Assembly (NCBI GenBank): GCA_023231005.1
Contig: JALNWG010000009.1
Location: 1 to 64,000, forward strand
Direction of reading: 5' to 3'
DNA length: 64,000 nucleotides
Source of the DNA: Bacteroidales bacterium
GTDB taxonomy: Bacteria > Bacteroidota > Bacteroidia > Bacteroidales > FEN-979
Every line of letters starts with the position of its first letter. The first letter of the stretch is position 1. Made by a program: the position numbers and the translations under genes. Positions 35,654-43,616 of the stretch are shown piece by piece. The notes under the pieces are model-generated. The model saw nothing but the letters and a program-made list of their open reading frames with translations. It was not told the DNA's origin and did no database searches.

Positions 35654-36196
35654 CTACTCTTTTTGAACTTGCATGAAACTTAATTCCAGCGGGGTCTTAC
35701 GTCCGAAGATCTTGACCATCACTTTCAGCTTTTTCTTTTCTTCATTAATCTCTTCAATAACCCCACTGAAACTGTTAAAGGGGCCATCGATCACGGTGAC
35801 AGTTTCTCCTATAATAAAAGGGATATTGACCTCTTCACCCTGTTCCGACAATTCATCAAATTTACCAAGGATTCGTTTTACTTCAGATGGACGAAGTGGG
35901 TCGGCTTCACCTTTTGCTCCAAGAAATCCGAGTACTCCGGGGATATTCCGAATAATATGGGGGACTTCTCCCACTAAAGATGCTTCAATCAATACATATC
36001 CCGGAAAATAGTTACGTTCTTTGCTTACCTTTTTCCCGTTCCGGATTAAATATACTTTCTCGGTTGGAATAAGCACTTGTGATATATAATCTTGAAGGTT
36101 AAGGCTTGCAATCTCACTTTCAAGATATTGCTTTACCTTTTTCTCATTACCTGAGATTGCCCTCACGACGTACCACTTTTTTGTTTCGTCACTCAT
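35654..36196 (-). CDS. nusG: Transcription termination/antitermination protein NusG
   Basis: The 180-residue protein has the NGN domain (WYVVRAISGNEKKVKQYLE, FPGYVLIEA) and a C-terminal KOW domain (VIDGPFNSFSGVIEEI). NusG binds the RNA polymerase clamp, raises processivity and links to Rho or to S10 of the ribosome. It lies 66 bp after secE. Confidence 0.97.
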   Translation of the reverse strand: MSDETKKWYVVRAISGNEKKVKQYLESEIASLNLQDYISQVLIPTEKVYLIRNGKKVSKERNYFPGYVLIEASLVGEVPHIIRNIPGVLGFLGAKGEADPLRPSEVKRILGKFDELSEQGEEVNIPFIIGETVTVIDGPFNSFSGVIEEINEEKKKLKVMVKIFGRKTPLELSFMQVQKE

Positions 36197-36262
36197 GCTT
36201 ATATATTATTCGATTGATGTAAAATAAATCAGTTTATATTACCCGAATAAATGCTCTTTATA

Positions 36263-36460
36263 TTAGAAAAGCTTATAAAACTGTATTAATACATTTCGGA
36301 AAACTTCATCCATCGCAAAAACCATAATAGCAATAATAAGAGAAGCGATAGAGACTACGATTGCACTACCCTGTAATTCTGACCATGTTGGCCAAGATAC
36401 CTTGTGCATCAGTTCATCGTAACAATCTTTTGTGTATGTAACAACTTTATTTTTAGCCAT
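36263..36460 (-). CDS. secE: Preprotein translocase subunit SecE
   Basis: The 65-residue protein is the short single-helix SecE: an amphipathic N-terminal part (YDELMHKVSWPTWSELQGS) and one transmembrane helix (about 30-52). It clamps SecY in the Sec channel. It is in its usual site between tRNA-Trp and nusG. Confidence 0.95.
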   Translation of the reverse strand: MAKNKVVTYTKDCYDELMHKVSWPTWSELQGSAIVVSIASLIIAIMVFAMDEVFRNVLIQFYKLF

Positions 36461-36475
36461 TTATTTACGGTTTTG

Positions 36476-36548
36476 CACGGGTGGTAGGAATCGAACCCAC
36501 AGCCTACGGTTTTGGAGACCGCCACTCTACCAGTTGAGCTACACCCGT
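36476..36548 (-). tRNA. tRNA-Trp (CCA)
   Basis: A 73-nt cloverleaf on minus with acceptor ACGGGTG/CACCCGT, discriminator G, anticodon CCA and a standard T-arm. It lies between tuf and secE as in most Bacteroidota, and is likely cut from the tuf-secE transcript. Confidence 0.95.
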
Positions 36549-36625
36549 GTGTAATTAAACTTTATTTTTCAATTTCGCTTTCCATTTTTATCTACCAGAT
36601 TACAGGTAGACATTGCTACTCTTAA

Positions 36626-37813
36626 TTAGTCTAGAATTTCAGTTACCTGTCCGGCACCAACTGTCCGTCCACCTTCACGGATTGCAAAGCGAAGGCCTTT
36701 ATTCATAGCGATTTCTGCGATCAAGTCAACTAAAATTGTGATATTATCACCAGGCATACACATTTCAACACCTTCCGGAAGATGGATTTCACCGGTTACG
36801 TCAGTAGTGCGGAAATAGAACTGAGGACGGTATTTATTATGGAATGGGGTATGACGTCCACCTTCTTGTGTTTTCAACACATAGATTTCAGCTTTGAATT
36901 TTTTATGTGGAGTAATGGAGCCAGGTTTTGCAATAACCATACCACGACGAATTTCGTCTTTATCAATGCCACGAAGTAACAAACCGGCATTATCACCAGC
37001 CTCTCCTCTGTCGAGGATTTTACGGAACATTTCAACTCCCGTAACAACTGACTTCAATTTTTCAGCGCCCATTCCAATGATATCAACTGGATCGCTGGTA
37101 TTGATAACACCCGTTTCAATTCTTCCTGTAGCTACTGTACCCCGTCCGGTAATTGAGAAAACGTCTTCTACCGGCATGAGGAAAGGTTTATCAATATCAC
37201 GAACTGGCAATGGAATCCAGCTGTCAACAGCATCCATCAATTCCATGATTTTATCAACCCATTTCGGTTCTTTGTTCAATCCGCCTAAGGCTGAACCTTG
37301 GATAACAGGAGTATTTGCACCATCAAAGCCGTAGAAAGTCAACAAATCACGAATTTCCATTTCGACGATTTCCAGTATTTCAGGATCATCAACGCTGTCG
37401 CATTTATTCATAAAGACTACAAGCTTAGGCACACCAACCTGACGAGCGAGTAAAATATGTTCCCGTGTCTGGGGCATTGGACCATCAGTGGCAGCTACGA
37501 CAATGATAGCACCATCCATCTGAGCAGCACCAGTAACCATATTTTTGATATAGTCGGCATGACCTGGGCAGTCTACATGGGCATAGTGACGGTTTGCTGT
37601 TTGATATTCAATATGGGCAGTATTGATCGTGATTCCACGTGCTTTTTCTTCAGGTGCATTATCAATAGAATCAAAAGATCTGAACTCTGATAATCCTTTC
37701 TCGGCCAATACTAAAGTAATTGCGGCCGTCAAAGTAGTCTTACCATGATCAATATGGCCAATCGTACCAATATTGACGTGTGGTTTTGTGCGGGAAAATT
37801 TTTCTTTTGCCAT
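36626..37813 (-). CDS. tuf: Elongation factor Tu
   Basis: The 395-residue protein has G1 GHIDHGKT, G3 DCPGH and G4 NKCD, followed by the two beta-barrel domains of EF-Tu. It carries aminoacyl-tRNA to the ribosome. It stands after the four-tRNA cluster and before tRNA-Trp, and the promoter at 38423-38454 probably drives the whole set. Confidence 0.98.
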   Translation of the reverse strand: MAKEKFSRTKPHVNIGTIGHIDHGKTTLTAAITLVLAEKGLSEFRSFDSIDNAPEEKARGITINTAHIEYQTANRHYAHVDCPGHADYIKNMVTGAAQMDGAIIVVAATDGPMPQTREHILLARQVGVPKLVVFMNKCDSVDDPEILEIVEMEIRDLLTFYGFDGANTPVIQGSALGGLNKEPKWVDKIMELMDAVDSWIPLPVRDIDKPFLMPVEDVFSITGRGTVATGRIETGVINTSDPVDIIGMGAEKLKSVVTGVEMFRKILDRGEAGDNAGLLLRGIDKDEIRRGMVIAKPGSITPHKKFKAEIYVLKTQEGGRHTPFHNKYRPQFYFRTTDVTGEIHLPEGVEMCMPGDNITILVDLIAEIAMNKGLRFAIREGGRTVGAGQVTEILD

Positions 37814-37923
37814 TTTACTAAAGTTTAATTACAGTTATTATTTGATGTTTGATTTCAATAAATATCGCTGCAGACACTGCAGTTTTTTCGAAAAGCCTGA
37901 CATAACCGGCTTCTCCACCTCTG

Positions 37924-37995
37924 AGCCTTTGAGCAGAATTGAACTGCTGACCCCTTCCTTACCAAGGAAGTGCTCTACCCCTGAGCTACAAAGGC
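37924..37995 (-). tRNA. tRNA-Thr (GGT)
   Basis: A 72-nt cloverleaf on minus with acceptor GCCTTTG/CAAAGGC, discriminator T, anticodon GGT in the loop. Last tRNA of the cluster, about 110 bp before tuf. The gap to tuf (37814-37923) has a CTGCAG-TGT-CTGCAG repeat but no gene. Confidence 0.94.
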
Positions 37996-38005
37996 ATTTA
38001 CAACG

Positions 38006-38078
38006 AGCGGAAGACGGGGCTCGAACCCGCCACCTGAAGCTTGGAAGGCTTCCGCTCTACCAAATGAGCTACTTCCGC
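38006..38078 (-). tRNA. tRNA-Gly (TCC)
   Basis: A 73-nt cloverleaf on minus with acceptor GCGGAAG/CTTCCGC, discriminator T, anticodon TCC. It is 10 bp from the following tRNA-Thr(GGT), which points to a joint precursor. Confidence 0.95.
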
Positions 38079-38112
38079 ATTTCAATTCAGAACTGCAAAT
38101 TAGAAATGAAAT

Positions 38113-38147
38113 CCTCATTCCTCATTCCTCATTCTTCATTCTTCATT
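38113..38147. repeat. Five tandem 7-bp units between tRNA-Gly and tRNA-Tyr
   Basis: CCTCATT three times followed by CTTCATT twice. On the minus strand this reads as repeated AATGAGG/AATGAAG. It lies in the spacer of the tRNA precursor and has no coding role that I can see. Confidence 0.8.
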
Positions 38148-38154
38148 GAATTTG

Positions 38155-38236
38155 TGGGGAGAGAAGGATTCGAACCTCCGAAGGCTGCGCCAACAGATTT
38201 ACAGTCTGCCCCATTTGACCGCTCTGGTATCTCCCC
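38155..38236 (-). tRNA. tRNA-Tyr (GTA)
   Basis: An 82-nt class II cloverleaf on minus with acceptor GGGGAGA/TCTCCCC, discriminator A, anticodon GTA and a long variable arm. Confidence 0.95.
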
Positions 38237-38321
38237 AAGTCAGATGATAAAAAAATTTATCACACATTCAAAGAACCTTACGCTTCTGTACTCCACCCTG
38301 CCAATCAGATTCTAATTCCCG

Positions 38322-38394
38322 AGCCGATGGACGGATTCGAACCGCCGACCAGCTGATTACAAATCAGCTGCTCTACCAGCTGAGCTACATCGGC
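38322..38394 (-). tRNA. tRNA-Thr (TGT)
   Basis: A 73-nt cloverleaf on minus with acceptor GCCGATG/CATCGGC, discriminator T, anticodon TGT. First tRNA of the Thr-Tyr-Gly-Thr-tuf unit, 29 bp after the -7 box at 38423. Confidence 0.95.
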
Positions 38395-38422
38395 TTGACT
38401 TTTCCTTTTTCGAAAAGGACTG

Positions 38423-38454
38423 CAAAAGTATAAACATTTATGATAGGAAACAAG
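38423..38454 (-). promoter_or_regulatory. Promoter of the tRNA-tuf-secE-nusG-ribosomal unit
   Basis: On minus: CTTG (38451-38454), 20-bp spacer, TACTTTTG (38423-38430). The next bases GCAGTCCTTTT nearly repeat those of the rpsU promoter. A small TCCTTTT/AAAAGGA hairpin lies in the first 25 nt of the RNA. Confidence 0.7.
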
Positions 38455-38477
38455 GATTTTTTTAAAATAGAGGTCCT

Positions 38478-38510
38478 AAAAAGGTACTTTTTTTTAACAA
38501 AATTCGTACC
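38478..38510 (-). terminator. Possible terminator after hpf
   Basis: GGTAC/GTACC arms (38483-38510) with an inner A/T stem are followed on minus by five T. It would end the rpsU-xerC-hpf transcript 30 bp after the hpf stop and upstream of the tRNA promoter. The stem is short and A/T rich. Confidence 0.45.
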
Positions 38511-38539
38511 GAACTCTAAATTACTTGATTATAAATACG

Positions 38540-38839
38540 TTAACTTCCGCGTACTTTTTCCTTATGTTTGACCAATTGTTTACGTAGTGCTTCTGTAGCC
38601 TGATCAATTGCAGCTTCGAAAGTAAGGGCCTCTTTTTTAGCAAAAAGGTCATACCCTTTAATTAATAAACGGATCTCTGCTATTTTGTTTTCACGGGTCT
38701 CTGTATTATCCATCTTGAGTATCACTTCACTACCAATGACCCCTTCAAAAAAGATATGAAGTTTTTCCATCCTATCATTAATAAAATCTTCCAATTTTTT
38801 GTCAACTTTAAAATGAACAGAGTTAATTTTAACCTTCAT
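38540..38839 (-). CDS. hpf: Ribosome hibernation-promoting factor (short form)
   Basis: The 99-residue protein has the HPF/YfiA fold pattern: beta-alpha-beta start (VKINSVHFKVDKKLEDFIND), basic region and AIDQATEALRKQLVKHKEK. The C-terminal dimer domain of long HPF is absent, so it should act like short HPF/YfiA, binding the 30S decoding site in slow growth. It lies 14 bp after the xerC-like gene. Confidence 0.93.
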   Translation of the reverse strand: MKVKINSVHFKVDKKLEDFINDRMEKLHIFFEGVIGSEVILKMDNTETRENKIAEIRLLIKGYDLFAKKEALTFEAAIDQATEALRKQLVKHKEKVRGS

Positions 38840-38853
38840 TCCGACCTCCTTTT

Positions 38854-39729
38854 TTATGCCTTTGGATGGGCTTGTTTGTAAATTTTCTTCAGTTTTTCAA
38901 TTGTATTATGAGTATAAACCTGAGTTGCTGAAAGATTTGCATGACCCAATAATTCTTTTACTGCATTCAGTTCTGCGCCATTATTCAACATGTGCGTGGC
39001 AAAGGTATGCCGTAAGATGTGCGGACTCTTTTTTTCCAGGGTAGTTACCTCACCAAGGTGTTTGGTAACCAACAGATAGACCATCTTGGGATAGATGTTC
39101 TTCCCTTTATCAGTCAGAAAAAGTTCTTCCCTTTCACCAAATGTCTTTTTCTTCTCTTCCAGATATGATTTCAACGAAGACTCTAATTTGTAACTGAACG
39201 GAATCAACCGTTCTTTATTTCGTTTTCCGAGAACTTTAATTGTTTTTTGATAAAAATCAATATCTGTTTCCCGAAGATTAACTAACTCTGACAACCGCAT
39301 TCCGGTCGAATAAAATATCTCTAAGATCATTTTATTTCTCATCCCCGGATACCCATCTTCGAAAGAATGTTGTTGAAGTAAGATTTGCATTTTATCCTGA
39401 TCTACGAAAGCAGGAAGACGTTTTCCAGTTTTCGGCGGAGTAATTTTTCGCATTGGGTTTTCCAACAGATAACCTTCTCGGTTTAAAAACTTATAAAAAG
39501 ATTTTAACGTAGAAAGTTTGCGGTTAACAGAACGGGCAGAAATATCATCTTCCATCAAGTAAACCAACCACGAGCGGATCATGAGATGCGTTACTTCTTC
39601 GATTTTTTGAATGGAATATTGATTCTGGAGATAGGCAAAAAACTGATCCAGGTCATTGCGATAGGCCGTAACAGTATGAGGAGAATACCGTTTTTCGAAT
39701 TGGATATATGCAATAAAGCGTTCCTTCAC
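38854..39729 (-). CDS. xerC: Tyrosine recombinase, XerC/XerD type
   Basis: The 291-residue protein has a SAM-like N-terminal core-binding domain (about 1-85) and the catalytic domain with Arg145, Lys169, His237, Arg240, His263 and nucleophile Tyr272, a complete set. Xer recombinases resolve chromosome dimers at dif. The start is GTG at 39729; no in-frame ATG fits. Its site between rpsU and hpf is constant in Bacteroidota, which argues for a housekeeping Xer and not a mobile integrase. Confidence 0.92.
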   Translation of the reverse strand: MKERFIAYIQFEKRYSPHTVTAYRNDLDQFFAYLQNQYSIQKIEEVTHLMIRSWLVYLMEDDISARSVNRKLSTLKSFYKFLNREGYLLENPMRKITPPKTGKRLPAFVDQDKMQILLQQHSFEDGYPGMRNKMILEIFYSTGMRLSELVNLRETDIDFYQKTIKVLGKRNKERLIPFSYKLESSLKSYLEEKKKTFGEREELFLTDKGKNIYPKMVYLLVTKHLGEVTTLEKKSPHILRHTFATHMLNNGAELNAVKELLGHANLSATQVYTHNTIEKLKKIYKQAHPKA

Positions 39730-39753
39730 CGGCCAACAAAAAAAAGAAACTTT

Positions 39754-39770
39754 GTTGATAATTTATCAAC
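39754..39770. promoter_or_regulatory. Perfect 8-1-8 palindrome upstream of xerC
   Basis: GTTGATAA, one T, TTATCAAC. It lies 25 bp upstream of the GTG start in the 99-bp gap after rpsU. It could be an operator or an RNA hairpin over the start region. Confidence 0.5.
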
Positions 39771-39828
39771 GCATAAATATACGAAGATATGTATCCTCAA
39801 CAAAATTTCTTCAATAAAAAAAGGTCTG

Positions 39829-40026
39829 TTACAAGGCAGCTTCCGCGTCCTGAATTTTCTGAATATAAATTGCGCGATTAACAGCGTCTCTTTGCTTAAC
39901 CGATGGCTTTGTAAACTTTTGGCGTTCACGGAGTTCTTTAACAACTCCTGTTTTTTCAAACTTACGTTTTAATTTTTTCAACGCTCTGTCAATGCTTTCG
40001 CCTTCTTTAACAGGTACGATAATCAT
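39829..40026 (-). CDS. rpsU: Ribosomal protein S21
   Basis: The 65-residue basic protein begins MIIVPVKEGESIDRALKKLKRKFEKTG, the standard S21 pattern, with an arginine/lysine-rich helix. It joins the 30S platform near the anti-SD end of 16S rRNA. It is the first gene of rpsU-xerC-hpf and has a perfect promoter at 40088-40119. Confidence 0.96.
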   Translation of the reverse strand: MIIVPVKEGESIDRALKKLKRKFEKTGVVKELRERQKFTKPSVKQRDAVNRAIYIQKIQDAEAAL

Positions 40027-40087
40027 GCTTTATGCTCGCTTTCTTGTTAATGTTAATACTAAACTATAAATATTATCAAAAGGGCTG

Positions 40088-40119
40088 CAAAAGTACAATC
40101 TTAATTTTAGATTTCCAAA
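40088..40119 (-). promoter_or_regulatory. Promoter of rpsU-xerC-hpf
   Basis: On minus: TTTG (40116-40119), 20-bp spacer, TACTTTTG (40088-40095); both boxes perfect. The start region GCAGCCCTTTT resembles that of the tRNA-Thr promoter. Leader about 55 nt. Confidence 0.82.
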
Positions 40120-40157
40120 ACAAATCGAGAAAAGGTTTTCTATGCGTGTTAATAACA

Positions 40158-42389
40158 TTACAAGTCTTTAAGGATAAAATCGGTCATTCTTTGATAGAGG
40201 TGAAACGAGGTGTTTTTTCCAGTATAAATTCCATGATTGCAATTGGGATAAAACTGGGATTCGAACTGTTTATCAGCTCCCACCAAAGCCGTCACCATAT
40301 CATAAGAATTTTGAGGATGGACATTATCATCGGCCATTCCACAAATCAACAGCAATTTCCCCTTCAGTTTATTTGCATGATTTACCGGTGAATTATTTTC
40401 ATATCCCTCGTCATTTTCTTTTGGTGTCCGCATAAATCTTTCTGTATAAATATTGTCGTAATATTTCCAGTTGGTAACAGGTGCAACGGCAATACCGAAA
40501 GAAAAATAATCCGCTCCCTTTGTTAAACATGAAAGGGTCAGATACCCTCCGAAACTCCATCCCCACATCCCAATCCTATTTTTATCCACATAGTTAAGTG
40601 TACCCAGGTATTTAGCTGCATCAATCTGATCCTGGGTCTCATATTTCCCCAATTGCAGATAAGTGCATTTTTTAAACTCCTCTCCTCTTCCTCCAGTCCC
40701 ACGGTTATCTACAGAAACAACGATAATTCCATTTTGAGCCCACAATTGGTTCCACGACGACACCCCACCCCAACTGTTTAAAACTGTTTGTGAACCCGGA
40801 CCTCCGTATATAGTGAATAAAACCGGATATTTTTTGGCCGGATCAAAATCGGGAGGTTTCACGATAAAGCCATTTAAAATTGTACTATCAGGGGTTTTAA
40901 AATTAAAAAATTCGGCTTTGCTAAAACGATAAAACGCCATTGTTTCCCTGAGTTTTGCATTGTCTTGCAGAATTCTTACCGCTGCCCCATCAGCTTTGCA
41001 AACAGTAATAACAGGTGGTGTATTAATATCTGACCACTTCTTGATTAACCAAGTAAAGGTTTTACTGAATTCTGCAGTATTTGTGCCATGTTTCGTACTT
41101 ATTTTTATCTTTCTCTTCCCATCTAGTGAAACAGCATAAATATCCCGATCCATCGGAGAAATTTCATCAGAAAGATAATAAACCATGCCGTTCTTTTCAT
41201 CAACTCCCAACACATCTGTCACTTCCCAGGCACCTTTAGTAAGTTGTCGGACCAGCTTCCCTGTAAGATCATATAAATAAATATGCCTGAATCCATCTTT
41301 CTCGCTTGTGAATATGAATTCCTTGTTGTTTTTCAGAAAATTCCAATGATCATTGATCTCAATGTAGTATTTATTTTCTTCTTTATAAATCAGATGGGTT
41401 GTTCCGGTTGAGGCATCAGCCAACAGGAGTTCCAACTTGTTTTGGAGCCGATTCATCCTGTATACTGCCAGAGAATTCAGATCATCAGTCCATTTGATCC
41501 GCGGGATATAAATATCCGTTTCTTTTCCTATATCGACCTTGATGGTTGTGTGATCCTTCAGATCATAGATAAAAACATCAATAATAGAATTGGCTTCACC
41601 AGGTTTTGGATATTTAAACGTATACTGTTCCGGATATAAATCGCCATAATAGGTAAGTTGATATTCTTTTACATTGCTTTCGTTGAATCTGTAAAAAGCG
41701 ATCTTTTGGCCATCGGGAGACCAACAGAATGCCCTTGAAAATTCGAATTCCTCTTCATAAACCCAGTCGGTAGCGCCATTGATGATCTCGTTGGTTTTTC
41801 CATCCTTTGTAATCTGGTATTCAATACCGGTTCCCTGATCATCCAGTTTTCCGCCCAAATTCATCCAACCAATAGATAAATCTTTTATATAAAGGTTGTT
41901 ATCACGTACGAATGCAATTTTTGTTCCATCCGGAGAAAATGTGGCTAAGCGTTGTTTGCCATTTTTTGAAAGAGGAAATAATTTCTCCGTCTTTAGATCA
42001 TAAATAAAATAATTGGCTTTGGAAGAACGGCGGTAGATCGGTTCTTCGTCGGCTGCAAATAACAGTTTCGATTCATCGCCACTAAATTCAAAGGAAGAAA
42101 TCGGGATTTCCGTAGAATCACCTTGTAAAATCAATTGTTTGGATGTTATCACCGTGGAAACGTATTTCCCGGAAGCATATTCATAAACATTAAGACTATC
42201 CTTTTTTACTTGGCAAAAATGATTACCATCGTTCATTGATTGGATTCCCGGGGCTCCTTTGGAAGAAAATTTCCGGTTCTTAAAAATGTCTTCCAGGGTG
42301 ATCTGTTTTTTCTCAGGTTGTGCATTACCGGCCAATGTAATGGTAACAAACAAAGTCAAGGAAAGAAGTGAGAAGGTCTTGTTTTTCAT
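40158..42389 (-). CDS. Secreted dipeptidyl peptidase IV-like S9 peptidase
   Basis: The 743-residue protein has a signal peptide ending GNAQ, an eight-bladed beta-propeller (about 60-490) with SPDGTKIAFVRDNNLY-type repeats, and an alpha/beta-hydrolase domain. The serine motif is GWSFGGY, the Asp is in GMADDNVH near 687 and the His is His719 in CNHG. DWVYEEEF near 200 is the Glu motif that binds the free N-terminus in DPP-IV. It should remove Xaa-Pro dipeptides in the periplasm. Divergent from the flavin reductase gene. Confidence 0.93.
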   Translation of the reverse strand: MKNKTFSLLSLTLFVTITLAGNAQPEKKQITLEDIFKNRKFSSKGAPGIQSMNDGNHFCQVKKDSLNVYEYASGKYVSTVITSKQLILQGDSTEIPISSFEFSGDESKLLFAADEEPIYRRSSKANYFIYDLKTEKLFPLSKNGKQRLATFSPDGTKIAFVRDNNLYIKDLSIGWMNLGGKLDDQGTGIEYQITKDGKTNEIINGATDWVYEEEFEFSRAFCWSPDGQKIAFYRFNESNVKEYQLTYYGDLYPEQYTFKYPKPGEANSIIDVFIYDLKDHTTIKVDIGKETDIYIPRIKWTDDLNSLAVYRMNRLQNKLELLLADASTGTTHLIYKEENKYYIEINDHWNFLKNNKEFIFTSEKDGFRHIYLYDLTGKLVRQLTKGAWEVTDVLGVDEKNGMVYYLSDEISPMDRDIYAVSLDGKRKIKISTKHGTNTAEFSKTFTWLIKKWSDINTPPVITVCKADGAAVRILQDNAKLRETMAFYRFSKAEFFNFKTPDSTILNGFIVKPPDFDPAKKYPVLFTIYGGPGSQTVLNSWGGVSSWNQLWAQNGIIVVSVDNRGTGGRGEEFKKCTYLQLGKYETQDQIDAAKYLGTLNYVDKNRIGMWGWSFGGYLTLSCLTKGADYFSFGIAVAPVTNWKYYDNIYTERFMRTPKENDEGYENNSPVNHANKLKGKLLLICGMADDNVHPQNSYDMVTALVGADKQFESQFYPNCNHGIYTGKNTSFHLYQRMTDFILKDL

Positions 42390-42415
42390 ATTGTCAACAG
42401 GTTTTCAAAATAGAT

Positions 42416-42423
42416 TATCTTTG
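42416..42423 (+). promoter_or_regulatory. -7 element of the flavin reductase-like gene
   Basis: TATCTTTG, exact. Initiation near 42430 gives a leader of about 14 nt. It faces the minus -7 box at 42429-42436 from 5 bp away. Confidence 0.5.
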
Positions 42424-42428
42424 AGGAT

Positions 42429-42436
42429 CAAAATTA
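42429..42436 (-). promoter_or_regulatory. -7 element of the DPP-IV-like gene
   Basis: TAATTTTG on minus, exact; start near 42422 and about 33 nt of leader to the ATG at 42389. The RNA would begin inside the opposing promoter. Confidence 0.4.
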
Positions 42437-42443
42437 GAAAATA

Positions 42444-42941
42444 ATGTTCAAGGAAATTGGGATTTTCGATGAAATGAAGCAAACGCTGGATAAACTAAAT
42501 GGGAAAGGGATACTTTTAATAGCCGGTGATCCACCTAACCCGATGACCATCGGATGGGGAACCCTTGGGGTAATATGGAACCATAGTATATTTACAATCA
42601 TGGTTCGGCCTACTCGGTACACTTTCCCCCTGATTGAGAAAGCGATGGATTTTTCTGTTTGTTTACTGTCTGATTCTTTTAATGAGCAGCTGGCTTTTTG
42701 CGGATCAAAATCGGGCCGGGATCACGATAAAATCAAAGAGTGTGGATTTACAATGGAACCGGGGATCAGAATTTCAACCCCGTATATAGCTTCATCCTAC
42801 CTGCATTATGAATGTCGTATTGTACACAAACACTTCTTGGATCCTGTTACCATTGACAAGTCTATTGATAAACGGTTTTATCCCAAAAAAGATTATCACA
42901 TGGTTTACTATGGTGAGATACAGGGAGTTTTTTCTCATTGA
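42444..42941 (+). CDS. Flavin reductase-like FMN-binding protein
   Basis: The 165-residue protein has the split-barrel flavin reductase pattern: NPMTIGWGTLGVIWN for FMN phosphate binding, VRPTRYTFPLIE, FSVCLLS and the CGSKSGRDHDK segment. Members bind FMN and reduce it with NAD(P)H, or act as small flavoproteins of unknown substrate. It is monocistronic and ends 50 bp before tRNA-Val. Confidence 0.85.
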   Translation: MFKEIGIFDEMKQTLDKLNGKGILLIAGDPPNPMTIGWGTLGVIWNHSIFTIMVRPTRYTFPLIEKAMDFSVCLLSDSFNEQLAFCGSKSGRDHDKIKECGFTMEPGIRISTPYIASSYLHYECRIVHKHFLDPVTIDKSIDKRFYPKKDYHMVYYGEIQGVFSH

Positions 42942-42974
42942 CTCTGTTTCACTTCAGCTCTTTCCAATTTTTTT

Positions 42975-42982
42975 TATATTTG
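42975..42982 (+). promoter_or_regulatory. -7 element of tRNA-Val
   Basis: TATATTTG, exact, 9 bp before the mature 5' end, so initiation would be almost at the first tRNA base. The -33 region is only T-rich. Confidence 0.5.
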
Positions 42983-42991
42983 CAAATTATT

Positions 42992-43066
42992 GGGATGTTA
43001 GCTCAGTTGGTTTAGAGCGCTTGCTTGACAGGCAAGAGGTCATCAGTTCGAATCTGTTACATCCCA
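42992..43066 (+). tRNA. tRNA-Val (GAC)
   Basis: A 75-nt cloverleaf with acceptor GGGATGT/ACATCCC, discriminator A, CTTGC/GCAAG anticodon stem and loop TTGACAG (anticodon GAC). Its 3' end overlaps the stop and last two codons of the opposite GNAT gene. Confidence 0.93.
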
Positions 43067-43599
43067 CAAATACGTATCTTAATAAACTCTGCTCCAGATA
43101 AAACCGGATCACGGTTGAGAGACAAACCGAGAAATTTGGTTTTTACCGTGCCTGTTTGTTGCTTCCCTATTCCTTCAATAAATCCTGCTTCTTTAAATAC
43201 TTTTACGGCCGAAGCCATAGAATCCTCAGGATTTAAACAAATATTTTTAATCCCCAACTCCTTAGCCCATTCAATGGCTGATTCCAGAAGTATTTTTTTT
43301 ATTTTAGGACTTCCAACACCAGGCCGAACATAAAACCATTTAATTACGGCCACGTCAGGGGTTATTTTCCGGATTCCGATACAACCGACAGATATTCCGT
43401 GGATATTCAGTAAAAATCCGGCACCTGCCGAGTTTGAATAAAGACCAGAAAGGCTGGCCAATTCCTGTATGAAGTTTTGGAAAGATAAATCAAACTCAAT
43501 ACTGATTGCATACTCAAGAAACATCTCTTTAAGATGGATGAAATCCGCTTCCTTCTTTACCCGTATAATCGATATAAATTCACTGTCTGATACTTCCAT
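43057..43599 (-). CDS. GNAT-family N-acetyltransferase
   Basis: From the ATG at 43599 the protein is 180 residues. The GNAT core shows AGFLLNIHGISVGCIGIRK (beta 2-3), AVIKWFYVRPGVGSPKIKKIL (beta 4 and acetyl-CoA loop, with the R/Q-x-x-G-x-G/A site partly altered) and NICLNPEDSMASAVKVFKEAGF. Substrate unknown. A TTG at 43647 opens a longer frame, but the promoter at 43617-43648 places the RNA start after it. The stop codon lies inside tRNA-Val on the other strand. Confidence 0.83.
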   Translation of the reverse strand: MEVSDSEFISIIRVKKEADFIHLKEMFLEYAISIEFDLSFQNFIQELASLSGLYSNSAGAGFLLNIHGISVGCIGIRKITPDVAVIKWFYVRPGVGSPKIKKILLESAIEWAKELGIKNICLNPEDSMASAVKVFKEAGFIEGIGKQQTGTVKTKFLGLSLNRDPVLSGAEFIKIRICGM

Positions 43600-43616
43600 T
43601 TCCGGTTGTTTTCGTA

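Noticed and set aside
37773..38315. 180-codon plus-strand frame across the tRNA cluster
   Set aside because: It runs through three complete tRNA genes on the other strand; its reading has no recognisable protein pattern.
38403..38420. TCCTTTT/AAAAGGA hairpin considered as a terminator
   Set aside because: On minus it lies just after the -7 box, at the very start of the tRNA transcript, and has no U-run; more likely a 5' hairpin.
38854..39729. Tyrosine recombinase considered as a phage or island integrase
   Set aside because: It sits between rpsU and hpf in the order usual for the phylum; no att repeats at the nearby tRNA genes and no mobile cargo were seen.
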